A DNA stretch of 20,936 bases from Candidatus Portnoyibacteriota bacterium (GTDB taxonomy: Bacteria; Patescibacteriota; Minisyncoccia; Portnoybacterales; GWB1-42-6). Position numbers and translations under genes: made by a program. The notes below the pieces were generated by a model. It had not been told where the DNA came from. It saw nothing but the letters and a program-made list of their open reading frames with translations, and searched no databases. Below, piece by piece: positions 1-7,428 of this stretch. Location: assembly GCA_028717445.1 (NCBI GenBank), contig JAQUNU010000007.1, positions 1 to 20,936 on the forward strand, given 5' to 3'. The first letter of the stretch is position 1. Each line of letters begins with the position of its first letter.

Positions 1-2
1 AA

Positions 3-113
3 AAGAAGGAAGAAGTTGTTGAAAGCGCGGCGGCAGAAGAAAAGGGCGGCGAAATTAGCAAAGAAAAGAAAGAAAAGAAATCGAAAAAAGAAAAGAAGAA
101 AGAAGAAAAATAA
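3..113 (+). CDS. C-terminal tail of an unidentified protein, Lys/Glu-rich (partial)
   Basis: The frame that begins at base 3 stays open to a TAA at 111-113 and encodes about 36 residues made almost entirely of Lys and Glu with a few Ala, Ser and Gly. The other two plus frames either stop early or would encode an implausible Arg/Lys run. Such charged, disordered tails are common at the C-terminus of ribosomal and other nucleic-acid-binding proteins in candidate-phyla bacteria. No domain lies inside the window, so the gene cannot be named. It reads in the same direction as hppA and ends 162 bases before it. Confidence 0.55.
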   Translation, partial: KKEEVVESAAAEEKGGEISKEKKEKKSKKEKKKEEK

Positions 114-134
114 TAAAAAATCCAGAGCATAAAA

Positions 135-176
135 CTCTAAATCTTCAGATAAATTAAAAACGTTTTGGATTTAGAG
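135..176. repeat. Inverted repeat in the spacer before hppA
   Basis: CTCTAAATC at 135-143 is the exact reverse complement of GATTTAGAG at 168-176, with 24 bases between. The surrounding A/T-rich wording (TTTAGA and AAATTA motifs) resembles low-complexity intergenic repeats. There is no T-run after the right arm, so it is not a clear terminator for the upstream gene. Confidence 0.4.
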
Positions 177-179
177 GAT

Positions 180-207
180 TTGAATTTAGAATTTTTTAAA
201 ATATTAT
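180..207 (+). promoter_or_regulatory. Possible promoter of hppA
   Basis: TTGAAT at 180-185 and TATTAT at 202-207 are separated by 16 bases, an acceptable sigma-70-type pair. Transcription would start near 214, which is the left base of the hairpin described next. The region is A/T-rich, so chance matches are easy and the call is tentative. Confidence 0.35.
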
Positions 208-210
208 TTA

Positions 211-268
211 TTTTCGCCTTCCGCAATAATACCGATAAAATTTTATCGGTATTACGAAGAGGCGAAAA
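211..268 (+). promoter_or_regulatory. Large leader hairpin with a perfect 26-bp palindrome in front of hppA
   Basis: Bases 228-253 are a perfect self-complementary palindrome (left half AATACCGATAAAA). It is enclosed by outer arms TTTTCGCC at 211-218 and GGCGAAAA at 261-268. The hppA ATG lies 7 bases after the outer arm and no SD sequence is visible. The structure could be an mRNA 5' stem, a dyad operator for a dimeric protein, or a dispersed palindromic repeat. It has a short A-run rather than a T-run after it, so it is not a good terminator on the plus strand. Confidence 0.6.
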
Positions 269-275
269 ATAGTTT

Positions 276-2279
276 ATGCAATTTGAGCTAATATTCGCCC
301 TCGGAGCCGGTTTGCTTTCGGTGGCCTATGCTATTTTTTTGGTTTGGCAGGTGAATCAAGCGCCAACCGGCCAGGGAAAGATGCTGGAAGTAGCCCAGGC
401 AATCAAGGAAGGCGCGCAGGCTTATTTAAGCCGTCAGTCGCGGACGATCGGCCTGGTGGCTGTTATTATCGCGATTGCTCTTTATTTTGGTTTTAATCTG
501 ACAACGGCGATCGGTTTTTTGGTCGGCGCGGCTGCTTCGGCTTCGGCCGGATTTATCGGCATGCATGTTTCCGCCAGAGCCAATGTTCGAACAGCAGAAG
601 CGGCAAAAAGCGGCTTAAAAACGGCCCTAGGCATTGCTTTTCAGTCTGGCGCGGTGACCGGCCTTTTGGTCGTCGGATTGGGTTTGCTTTCTGTAGTTTT
701 GTTTTATCTTTTTACTAAAGACTTGAGCGCTTTGATCGCTTTGGGATTCGGCGGCAGCTTAATCTCGGTTTTTGCCAGATTGGGCGGCGGAATTTTTACC
801 AAGGGCGCGGATGTGGGCGCGGATTTGGTTGGAAAGGTTGAAGCGGGTATTCCCGAAGATGATCCCAGGAATGCGGCTGTGATCGCGGATTTAGTCGGAG
901 ATATGGTGGGCGACAATTCCGGGATGGCGGCTGATCTTTTTGAAACCTATGCGGTTACTTCGATTGCCGCGATGATCCTAGGCAGTCTCCTTTTTGAGGG
1001 TTCGCTCTACGCGGTCTTGCTGCCGTTGCTTTTGGGCGGCATTGCGATTTTAGCTTCGATTGTCGGCACTTTTTTCGTGCGTTTGGGAAAATCGCAATAT
1101 ATCATGGGCGCACTTTACAAGGGGCTTATCGCGGCCGGGATTCTTTCGGCTGTCGGATTTTATTTTGCCATTAATCGTTTGGCTTCAAAGCCGGAGCTCT
1201 TGAATTTCGATGCCGGAAAAATTTTCTGGGCTTCGATTGTCGGTCTTTTGGTGGCCGCCGGAATGGTGGTCGTAACCGAATACTATACTTCTAAAAAATT
1301 TAAACCGGTTAAAAGCATCGCGCAGGCGTCGACGACCGGGCACGGCACGAATATCATTACGGGTCTGGCTGTTTCGATGCAATCAACCGCTGTCCCGGTT
1401 ATTTTGATCGCAGCCGGAATTTTGACGGCCTTTTGGCTTGGCGGAATTTACGGCGTGGCCATCGCAGCCGTTTCAATGCTTTCGCTAGCCGGCATAATTG
1501 TCGCCATTGATTCTTTCGGCCCGATCACGGACAATGCCGGAGGTATTGCTGAAATGTCTAATTTGCCCGAAGACGTGAGGAGAGTGACTGATGCTTTGGA
1601 TTCGGTCGGCAATACAACCAAGGCGGTGACTAAGGGTTATGCCATTGCTTCGGCCGGATTAGCCGCTCTGGTTTTGTTTGCTTCTTATAGCCAGGAAATT
1701 ATGAATATGGGCAAAGAAGCGGTTGTTTTTACTTTGGATGATCCGAAAGTTTTGGTGGGTTTGTTTTTGGGCGGCCTTCTGCCTTATCTTTTTGCTTCTT
1801 ACGCCATGCAGGCGGTTGGAAGAGCCGGGGCAGCGGTTGTGACCGAAGTGCGCCGTCAATTCAAGGAGATCAAAGGGATCATGGAAGGGACAGCCAAGCC
1901 GCAATATGGGGTCTGCGTTGACATTGTGACCAAAGCGGCCATCAAGCAGATGATATTGCCAAGCTTGCTTCCGGTTTTGGCGCCGATCTTGGTCGGCTTC
2001 ATTTTGGGGCCGGTGGCTTTGGGCGGACTTTTGGTTGGCTCGATCGTGACTGGAATTTTTGTCGCAATTTCCATGACTTCGGGCGGCGGCGCGTGGGATA
2101 ACGCCAAAAAATATATTGAAGAAGGAAATTTTGGCGGCAAAGGGTCGTTTGCGCATCAGGCGGCAGTGACTGGCGACACGGTCGGCGATCCTTACAAAGA
2201 CACGGCCGGCCCGGCGATAAATCCTATGATTAAAATATTGAATATCGTGGCGTTGTTGATTATTGGGTTTCTGATTTAG
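276..2279 (+). CDS. hppA: Membrane-bound proton-translocating pyrophosphatase, K+-independent type
   Basis: The enzyme hydrolyses cytoplasmic pyrophosphate and pumps H+ across the membrane. The 667 residues match the usual length of bacterial M-PPases, which have about 16 transmembrane helices, and hydrophobic segments run throughout. The substrate-binding region is intact (DVGADLVGKVEAGIPEDD and the following GDNSGMAADLFE, about residues 186-224), as are the late motifs GAWDNAKKYIE and GDTVGDPYKDTAGP. In the family, the residue after GNTT sets potassium dependence: Ala in K+-dependent and Lys in K+-independent enzymes. Here it is Lys449 (GNTTKA), so an H+-pumping, K+-independent enzyme is expected. 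It stands alone between a hairpin leader and a repeat island. Identification is secure and ion specificity is inferred. Confidence 0.97.
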   Translation: MQFELIFALGAGLLSVAYAIFLVWQVNQAPTGQGKMLEVAQAIKEGAQAYLSRQSRTIGLVAVIIAIALYFGFNLTTAIGFLVGAAASASAGFIGMHVSARANVRTAEAAKSGLKTALGIAFQSGAVTGLLVVGLGLLSVVLFYLFTKDLSALIALGFGGSLISVFARLGGGIFTKGADVGADLVGKVEAGIPEDDPRNAAVIADLVGDMVGDNSGMAADLFETYAVTSIAAMILGSLLFEGSLYAVLLPLLLGGIAILASIVGTFFVRLGKSQYIMGALYKGLIAAGILSAVGFYFAINRLASKPELLNFDAGKIFWASIVGLLVAAGMVVVTEYYTSKKFKPVKSIAQASTTGHGTNIITGLAVSMQSTAVPVILIAAGILTAFWLGGIYGVAIAAVSMLSLAGIIVAIDSFGPITDNAGGIAEMSNLPEDVRRVTDALDSVGNTTKAVTKGYAIASAGLAALVLFASYSQEIMNMGKEAVVFTLDDPKVLVGLFLGGLLPYLFASYAMQAVGRAGAAVVTEVRRQFKEIKGIMEGTAKPQYGVCVDIVTKAAIKQMILPSLLPVLAPILVGFILGPVALGGLLVGSIVTGIFVAISMTSGGGAWDNAKKYIEEGNFGGKGSFAHQAAVTGDTVGDPYKDTAGPAINPMIKILNIVALLIIGFLI

Positions 2280-2290
2280 TTTTATTTTTT

Positions 2291-2384
2291 CTTCCTCCCC
2301 TCAGATGAGGGGAGAATTGAGGTGGGGTGTTGAAGAATTCATCACCACCCCTTTTTATTCCCCTCCTCATTTGAGGAGGGGAGG
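2291..2384. repeat. Pair of palindromic repeats in opposite orientation, upstream of the DUF559 gene
   Basis: Two hairpins with 2-base centres: CTCCCCTCA/TGAGGGGAG at 2295-2314 and CCCCTCCTCA/TGAGGAGGGG at 2360-2381. Each has an associated box: GGTGGGGTG at 2321-2329 after the first and CACCACCCC at 2343-2351 before the second. The two units are therefore related and head-to-head. The right arm of the second runs into GGGGAGG, which is also the only SD-like sequence before the DUF559 ATG at 2390. A third copy follows at 2907-2941. Confidence 0.8.
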
Positions 2385-2389
2385 CAGAA

Positions 2390-2743
2390 ATGAGAAAAAT
2401 TCACAGCTTAATAAAAAGTAAACGGCTTCGCAGTAATCTGCGAAGATCAGCCACTCCGCAGGAGGTGATTCTCTGGTCTCGGTTGCGGCATTCGCGATTA
2501 GGTTATAAATTTCGCAGACAACATTCGATCGGAAAATACATTATTGATTTTTATTGCCCCGAAAATAAATTAATAATAGAAATAGACGGAAGCCAGCATT
2601 TAGATTCAGAATACGACCAGGAAAGAGACGAGTATTTAAAGGTTTTGGGATTCAAAATTTTGCGATTCTGGGATAATGAGGTTAACAAGAATTTGGAAGG
2701 AGTATTATTAAAAATTGTAGCAGAATTAAGATGCGTAAAATAA
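2390..2743 (+). CDS. DUF559 family protein, Vsr-like PD-(D/E)XK endonuclease fold
   Basis: This 117-residue protein has the typical DUF559 (PF04480) layout. A basic N-terminus leads to TPQEVILWSRLR (about 22-33), then GYKFRRQHSIGKYIIDFYCP (38-57) and LIIEIDGSQH (61-70), and it closes with GFKILRFWDNEV (87-98). Asp53, Glu64 and Asp66 are the likely metal-binding residues of a restriction-endonuclease-like core related to very-short-patch repair nucleases. The family's activity is largely untested, so nuclease function is inferred from the fold. The GGAGG-type ribosome site lies inside the right arm of a palindromic repeat, and copies of that repeat bracket the gene. Its last codons overlap the start of a truncated maf reading frame by 13 bases. 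It may be a domesticated or mobile nuclease linked to the repeats. Confidence 0.85.
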   Translation: MRKIHSLIKSKRLRSNLRRSATPQEVILWSRLRHSRLGYKFRRQHSIGKYIIDFYCPENKLIIEIDGSQHLDSEYDQERDEYLKVLGFKILRFWDNEVNKNLEGVLLKIVAELRCVK

Positions 2744-2901
2744 TACTTGCCTCAACTTCGCCAAGGCGAAAAGGGCTTTTTGAAAAGCTGAACTTAGAAT
2801 TCGAAGTTGACAGTAGCAATTATAAGGAGGACATGAATTTGGAAATGCCTCCGTTTGACTTATCCGAAAGTTTAAAGCAATTTGGTTTAAGTATTCTATA
2901 A
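2731..2901 (+). pseudogene. Truncated maf (nucleoside triphosphate pyrophosphatase), 5' fragment
   Basis: An ATG at 2731 opens a 56-codon frame, too short for usual ORF calling, whose product begins MRKIILASTSPRRKGLFEKL. It continues with EVDSSNYKEDMNLEMPP and stops at TAA 2899-2901. The N-terminal signature LAS-SPRR is the diagnostic phosphate-binding motif of the Maf/YhdE family, whose members are about 190 residues long. Everything after about residue 45 is missing, including the catalytic Asp and Gln region, and no other frame before tig restores it. The break falls within a few bases of a palindromic repeat copy (2907-2941). The start overlaps the DUF559 gene in a different frame. The fragment is almost certainly non-functional as a pyrophosphatase. 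Confidence 0.75.
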
Positions 2902-2906
2902 ATTAA

Positions 2907-2941
2907 CACCACCCCCAAACCCCTCCTCATCTGAGGAGGGG
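2907..2941. repeat. Third copy of the CCCCTCCTCA palindromic repeat
   Basis: CACCACCCC at 2907-2915 is followed by CCCCTCCTCA at 2920-2929, a TC centre and TGAGGAGGGG at 2932-2941. Box order, arms and the GAGGAAG continuation match the copy at 2343-2384 in the same orientation. It lies between the end of the broken maf frame and tig, whose ATG is 38 bases further on. Confidence 0.8.
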
Positions 2942-2979
2942 AGGAAGAGAAGAATAAATTACTAATCAGAAATTTCAGT

Positions 2980-4281
2980 ATGAAAATAGACATCAATAAA
3001 CTTCCCAAATCCGAAATAGAATTAACCATTGAGCTTTCGCCGGAAGAGTGGCAGGAGTATTTTGACGAGGCGGCCAAGGAATTGTCGCAGGGATTGAAAG
3101 TAGAAGGATTCCGGCCGGGCCACGTGCCGGCCAAAATGGTTGAAGACAGAATCGGCACAACCAAAATATTGGAAGAAGCGGCGCATCATTGCGTCCAGCA
3201 TTGCTATGTTCAGGTCATTATGGAAAAAGCAATCGAGGCCATCGGTCGGCCGGAAATCTCTGTTTTAAAGATTGCCAAGGACAATGCTTTTATTTTTAAG
3301 GCCAAGGTGGCTGTTTTGCCGGAAATAAAATTGCCCGATTGGAAAAAAATTGCCGAGCAAATGCAGAAAGAAAAAAAGGAAGTTTTTGTCCAGGAGAGCG
3401 AGATTGAAAAATCGATGGATTGGTTGAGAAATTCCCGCGCCAAATATATAACGGTGCCGCGGCCGGCGCAGGCGGGGGACAGAGTGGAGATTGATTTTGA
3501 AGGAGAGAGCGAAGGCAAAAAAAGAGACGAACTGGGCAGTAAAAACCACCCAGCGGTTCTGGGCAAAGGATTTTTTATGCCGGATTTTGAAAAGAACATT
3601 GTCGGCATGAAGCAAGGAGAAGAAAGAGAATTTGAAATAGACCTGCCCGATGATTTGAAGCAAAAGGATCTGGCCGGCAAAAAAGCTTCTTTTAAGGCCA
3701 AAATGAATTTGATTCAGGAAGTCCAGCTGCCTGAAACAAACGATGAATTTGCCAGAAGCGTCGGCAATTTCAAGGATCTGGCGGCTCTGAAAGACAGCCT
3801 TAAAGAAGGTCTTTTAATGGAGAAACAGAATCAGGAAAAGGATCGCTGGCGAACCGAAGTGGCCAACAAAATAGCTGAAGAGATGGAAGCGGAAATTCCC
3901 GAAGTTTTGATTGAGGGAGAGATCGGGCGGATGAAAGAAGAACTTCGCGCCAAAGTTAAGCAAGTTGGGCTGGAATATGAACAGTATCTTGAGCGGATCG
4001 GAAAAAGAGAAGAAGATCTGGCCGGAGATTTCAAAAAAATAGCGGAGCAGCGCGTCAAAGTCTTCTTGGTTCTGCGTCAGATTGCCAAAGAAGAAAATAT
4101 CGAAGTTTCCGAAGAAGAGATAAGCAAAGAAATCAGTAAAGCTTTGGCTCATTTTAAGTCTCCGGAACAGGCGCAGAAGGAAATTGACATTGAGCGCTTA
4201 AAAGAGTATACTAAAGATGCGCTGAAAAATGAAAAAGTTTTTCAACGTTTAGAAAATAAGAGTAAAGAAAATAAAAGTTAA
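2980..4281 (+). CDS. tig: Trigger factor, ribosome-associated chaperone and peptidyl-prolyl isomerase
   Basis: Trigger factor docks at the ribosome exit tunnel and shields nascent chains. The 433 residues have the three expected parts. The N-terminal ribosome-binding domain carries the signature GFRPGHVP at 43-50. An FKBP-type domain spans about 150-235 (AGDRVEIDFEGES to the MNLIQEV edge). A long helical C-terminal arm ends in a Lys/Glu-rich stretch. Length and domain order are normal for the family. The ATG at 2980 is preceded by an A/T-rich leader without a close SD. The following clpP gene, 40 bases on, echoes the tig-clpP order of Escherichia coli and suggests a shared protein-quality-control transcript. 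Confidence 0.96.
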   Translation: MKIDINKLPKSEIELTIELSPEEWQEYFDEAAKELSQGLKVEGFRPGHVPAKMVEDRIGTTKILEEAAHHCVQHCYVQVIMEKAIEAIGRPEISVLKIAKDNAFIFKAKVAVLPEIKLPDWKKIAEQMQKEKKEVFVQESEIEKSMDWLRNSRAKYITVPRPAQAGDRVEIDFEGESEGKKRDELGSKNHPAVLGKGFFMPDFEKNIVGMKQGEEREFEIDLPDDLKQKDLAGKKASFKAKMNLIQEVQLPETNDEFARSVGNFKDLAALKDSLKEGLLMEKQNQEKDRWRTEVANKIAEEMEAEIPEVLIEGEIGRMKEELRAKVKQVGLEYEQYLERIGKREEDLAGDFKKIAEQRVKVFLVLRQIAKEENIEVSEEEISKEISKALAHFKSPEQAQKEIDIERLKEYTKDALKNEKVFQRLENKSKENKS

Positions 4282-4321
4282 CTTTTAGACCAACCATTAA
4301 TTTGGCTCATCAGCAAGTCTC

Positions 4322-4906
4322 ATGAATTTGATTCCGACAGTCATCGAAAAATCTCAATTTGGGGAACGGGCTTATGACATCTATTCCCGGCTGCTGAAGG
4401 AAAGGATTATTTTTATCGGCAGCCCCATAAACGATAATGTGGCTAACGCGGTCATCGCGCAGCTGCTTTTTTTGGAAAGCCAAGATCAAAAAAAAGACAT
4501 TACCGTCTATTTGAACACTCCGGGAGGAGATGTTTATTCTGGTTTGGCGATTTATGACACCATGCAATATGTCAAGCCAGACATTTCGACGATTTGCGTC
4601 GGTTTAGCTGCCAGCATGGGCGCGGTTATCTTGGCTGCCGGAACAAAGGGCAAGCGCTATTCTTTGCCCAATTCGCAGATTTTGATCCATCAGGTTATGG
4701 GCGGAGCCCAAGGGCAAGCGGTTGATGTTGATATTGCCGCCCGCCAGATCATCAAAGTCAAAGACAAGCTGAATCAGATCTTAGCCAAGCACACTGGCCA
4801 GGATATGAAGACTATTGAGAAAGATGCGGACAGGGATTTTTTCATGACGGCAGAAGAAGCTAAGGAATACGGCGTGATTGATAAAATCTTCAAAGAGCGG
4901 ACGTAA
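4322..4906 (+). CDS. clpP: ATP-dependent Clp protease proteolytic subunit
   Basis: ClpP forms the tetradecameric serine-protease chamber fed by Clp ATPases. The 194-residue product has the complete catalytic triad: Ser98 in AASMGA, His123 in ILIHQV and Asp172 in DRDFFM. It also has the conserved N-terminus (PTVIEKSQFGERAYDIYSRL) needed for axial loops, and the NTPGGDVYSGLAIYDTM segment. Length is typical. No ATPase partner (clpX) follows; rny comes next, 46 bases downstream of the clpP stop. No SD is visible before the ATG. Confidence 0.97.
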   Translation: MNLIPTVIEKSQFGERAYDIYSRLLKERIIFIGSPINDNVANAVIAQLLFLESQDQKKDITVYLNTPGGDVYSGLAIYDTMQYVKPDISTICVGLAASMGAVILAAGTKGKRYSLPNSQILIHQVMGGAQGQAVDVDIAARQIIKVKDKLNQILAKHTGQDMKTIEKDADRDFFMTAEEAKEYGVIDKIFKERT

Positions 4907-4930
4907 AAAAGTCCATCGAGACCTTTAATG

Positions 4931-4951
4931 GTTGGAGCCAAAAGCTCCGAC
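4931..4951 (+). promoter_or_regulatory. Hairpin ending one base before the rny start codon
   Basis: GTTGGAGC at 4931-4938 and GCTCCGAC at 4944-4951 pair over 8 bp (one G-T wobble) around a CAAAA loop. The chosen ATG is at 4953. The stem would hide the only SD-like GGAG. If the alternative TTG at 4932 were the start, the hairpin would lie inside the coding region instead. Confidence 0.45.
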
Positions 4952-4952
4952 T

Positions 4953-6482
4953 ATGGAATACTTAGAATATATTATTGCATCTTTAGTGGCCCTGATTGTA
5001 GGGTCATTTTTAGGTTATTTAGTCCGTCAGGCAGTGGCCAAAAAACAGGCCGGAAGCATCGAGGCCAAGCTTAACAAGATGATCGAGCAGTCAAAGCAGG
5101 AAGCTAAAGAAACTCTTTTGCGGGCTAAGGAAAAAGCGGTCAAATTAATTGAGGAAGCTGAAAGACAGGAACAGGAAAGAAAGAACCAAATCATTAAAAT
5201 GGAAGAGCGGCTGGAAAAGAGAGAGCAGAATTTAGATTATAAAACCGATGAACTGGAAAAAAAGAACAAGGAATTATTGGCTAAGGTTGAACGGGTCAGG
5301 CAAATAAAACAGGAATTGGAGCAGTTTAGTCAGCAGCAGCGCGAGAAGCTGGAAAAGATCGCTCAGATGAGCCAGGAAGAAGCCAAAAAAGAACTGCTTG
5401 ATAAAACTGAAAAAGATTATCAAGAAATTATTCTTGAAAGGATAAAAAAGTTAGAACAAGACGGCCGCGTGGAACTGGAAAAGAGAGCGCGAGATGTCAT
5501 TACTTTAGCGATGCAGAGATTTGCCGCTTCCCAGGCCAGCGAGATTTCAACTACTTCAGTCGATTTGCCTTCGGATGATCTGAAAGGAAGAATTATCGGC
5601 AAGGAAGGCCGGAATATCAAAACTTTGGAGAAATTAACAGGCGTGGAAATCATTGTTGACGATACGCCCGGCGCCATCATTATTTCCGGATTCGATCCGG
5701 TCCGTCGCCAGATTGCCAAGGTGGCGCTGGAAAAATTAATGTCTGACGGGCGCATCCAGCCGGCCAGGATTGAAGAAGCGGTTCAGAAAGCCAAAGAAGA
5801 AATTGGGGAAAAGATCCAAGAAGCCGGCGACGCCGCAGTTTATGACACGAGCGTGGTCGGTCTTGATTCGCGGCTAATCAAAATTTTAGGTCGCTTGAGA
5901 TTCCGCACAAGCTATGGCCAGAATGTCTTGCTTCATTCTGTCGAAGTTTCTCATTTGGCCGGCGCGATCGCAGGGGAGCTGGGCCTGAATGTTTCTTTGG
6001 CCAAAAAAGCCGGCCTTCTGCACGATATTGGAAAAGCTATTGATCACGAAGTTCAAGGCTCGCACACCGAGATCGGCAAAATGATCCTGGAAAAATTCAA
6101 TTTGCCGCAAGACATAATCAAGCCGGTCATTTGTCATCATGAAGAGCACGCGCACGAGAGTCTTGAATCCGTTGTTATTCAGGTGGCTGACGCCATTTCG
6201 GCTTCACGTCCGGGCGCCAGAAAAGACAGCTTGGAAGCTTATTTGAAGCGCCTGGAAGAATTAGAAAAAATCGCTAATTCTTTTGAGGGAGTTGAAAAAT
6301 CATACGCCATTCAGGCCGGCCGCGAGATTAGAATTTTTGTTCAACCAGAAAAAATTGATGATATGGCCGCACAAAAAATCGCGCGCCAGGTGGCGGACCG
6401 GATCCAAGACGACCTCAAATATCCGGGCGAAATTAAGGTTAATGTTATCAGGGAAACCCGCGTGATAGAGTATGCGAGATAG
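4953..6482 (+). CDS. rny: Ribonuclease Y
   Basis: RNase Y is a membrane-anchored endoribonuclease that starts mRNA decay in many bacteria lacking RNase E. From the ATG at 4953 the protein has 509 residues. An N-terminal transmembrane helix (about 5-24) is followed by a long Lys/Glu/Gln-rich coiled coil to about 190. A KH domain with GRIIGKEGRNIKTLE lies near 210-225, and an HD domain near 325-420 carries the HD pair in LLHDIGK plus HHEEHAHES. The C-terminal RNase Y region ends in IKVNVIRETRVIEYAR. A TTG at 4932 would add seven residues before the membrane helix; the ATG gives the more usual N-terminus. The next gene is ymdB-like, the same neighbour as in Bacillus subtilis. Confidence 0.96.
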   Translation: MEYLEYIIASLVALIVGSFLGYLVRQAVAKKQAGSIEAKLNKMIEQSKQEAKETLLRAKEKAVKLIEEAERQEQERKNQIIKMEERLEKREQNLDYKTDELEKKNKELLAKVERVRQIKQELEQFSQQQREKLEKIAQMSQEEAKKELLDKTEKDYQEIILERIKKLEQDGRVELEKRARDVITLAMQRFAASQASEISTTSVDLPSDDLKGRIIGKEGRNIKTLEKLTGVEIIVDDTPGAIIISGFDPVRRQIAKVALEKLMSDGRIQPARIEEAVQKAKEEIGEKIQEAGDAAVYDTSVVGLDSRLIKILGRLRFRTSYGQNVLLHSVEVSHLAGAIAGELGLNVSLAKKAGLLHDIGKAIDHEVQGSHTEIGKMILEKFNLPQDIIKPVICHHEEHAHESLESVVIQVADAISASRPGARKDSLEAYLKRLEELEKIANSFEGVEKSYAIQAGREIRIFVQPEKIDDMAAQKIARQVADRIQDDLKYPGEIKVNVIRETRVIEYAR

Positions 6483-6491
6483 TCTGATTTG

Positions 6492-6550
6492 AAATTTTGA
6501 AATCAAAATTTAAAATGACAATGTAAAATATAAAATCTATATTTTACATT
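6492..6550 (+). promoter_or_regulatory. Two A/T-rich hairpins between rny and the ymdB-like gene
   Basis: AAATTTTGA at 6492-6500 pairs perfectly with TCAAAATTT at 6503-6511. AATGTAAAATATA at 6520-6532 pairs over 13 bp with TATATTTTACATT at 6538-6550. The second stem ends 9 bases before the ATG at 6560, and no SD is present. They may be repeats, processing sites or translation-control stems. Neither has the G/C stem plus T-run of a standard terminator. Confidence 0.5.
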
Positions 6551-6559
6551 TTGAACTAA

Positions 6560-7369
6560 ATGAAGTTATTATTTTTTGGGGATATAATTGGAAAGCCGGG
6601 GCGAGAGGCAATAAAGAAAATTTTGCCAGAATTAAAGAAACAGCATAATCCTGATCTGGTTTTTGCCAACGGCGAAAATCTGTCGCATGGAAAAGGAATC
6701 TCGGAGGAAAGTCTGAATCAGATGAAAGAAGCCGGAATAAATTGGTTCACTTCAGGAAATCATGTTTTTGCCAGAAAAGGAGCGATCGAAATTTTGGAAA
6801 ATAAAAAATGGCCGGTTTTGAGACCGGCTAACTGGGGCGAAGGCATTCCTGGCCGCGGTTGGGAGATCATTGAACTGCGTTCAAAAAAAATCCTTTTAGT
6901 TAATCTCATCGGTCGCGTTTTTATGAATCAGCAGTTTGACGACCCATTTGCCTGCATAAACCATATTCTGGATGAATATTCTTTAAATAAGGAAGATGGC
7001 AAGGTTCAGGTCTCGGCTATAATCGTTGACTGGCATGCTGAGGCAACTTCTGAGAAGATAGCCCTTGGATGGCATCTGGATGGCCGGGTTTCGGCCGTGC
7101 TTGGCACGCATACGCATGTAGCCACCAATGATGACCGGGTTTTGCCCGGGGGCACGGCTTTTATTTCGGATATGGGCATGGTCGGCGTGCAGGATTCGGT
7201 TCTGGGCGTTGATAAGAACATTATTGTGAAAAGATTTTTGACGCAAATGCCTTATCGAATGGAATTGGCTGAAGGCGGCGTTTTGGTGAACGCTGTGGTT
7301 ATAACGCTTGACGACAGCACCGGATTGGCTCAAAATATAGAGAAAATAAGGGAAGTAGTCGGTTTATAG
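6560..7369 (+). CDS. ymdB: YmdB-like metallophosphoesterase (TIGR00282 family)
   Basis: The family includes Bacillus subtilis YmdB, a dinuclear-metal phosphodiesterase that cleaves 2',3'-cyclic nucleotides and affects biofilm and motility decisions. All metal ligands are in place: Asp8 (FFGDIIG), Glu39-Asn40 (ANGENLSHGKG), Asn67-His68 (SGNHVFARK), His159 (VDWHAEATSEK) and His184 and His186 (GTHTHVATND). The 269 residues match the family length. It lies directly after rny, as in Firmicutes, supporting a role tied to RNA turnover. The cellular role in this organism is inferred. Confidence 0.93.
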   Translation: MKLLFFGDIIGKPGREAIKKILPELKKQHNPDLVFANGENLSHGKGISEESLNQMKEAGINWFTSGNHVFARKGAIEILENKKWPVLRPANWGEGIPGRGWEIIELRSKKILLVNLIGRVFMNQQFDDPFACINHILDEYSLNKEDGKVQVSAIIVDWHAEATSEKIALGWHLDGRVSAVLGTHTHVATNDDRVLPGGTAFISDMGMVGVQDSVLGVDKNIIVKRFLTQMPYRMELAEGGVLVNAVVITLDDSTGLAQNIEKIREVVGL

Positions 7370-7428
7370 ATTTTTTAAAATAAACGAAAGGTCGATGCGC
7401 AAAATGTATAAAAGAGTAAAATTTAAAA

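Noticed and set aside
1659..2156. 165-codon antisense frame within hppA
   Set aside because: It is the reverse complement of a well-conserved pyrophosphatase coding region and has no recognisable domain.
4932..4952. TTG start for rny
   Set aside because: It would add seven residues before the membrane helix and put the hairpin in coding sequence; the ATG at 4953 gives the usual N-terminus, though the TTG cannot be excluded.
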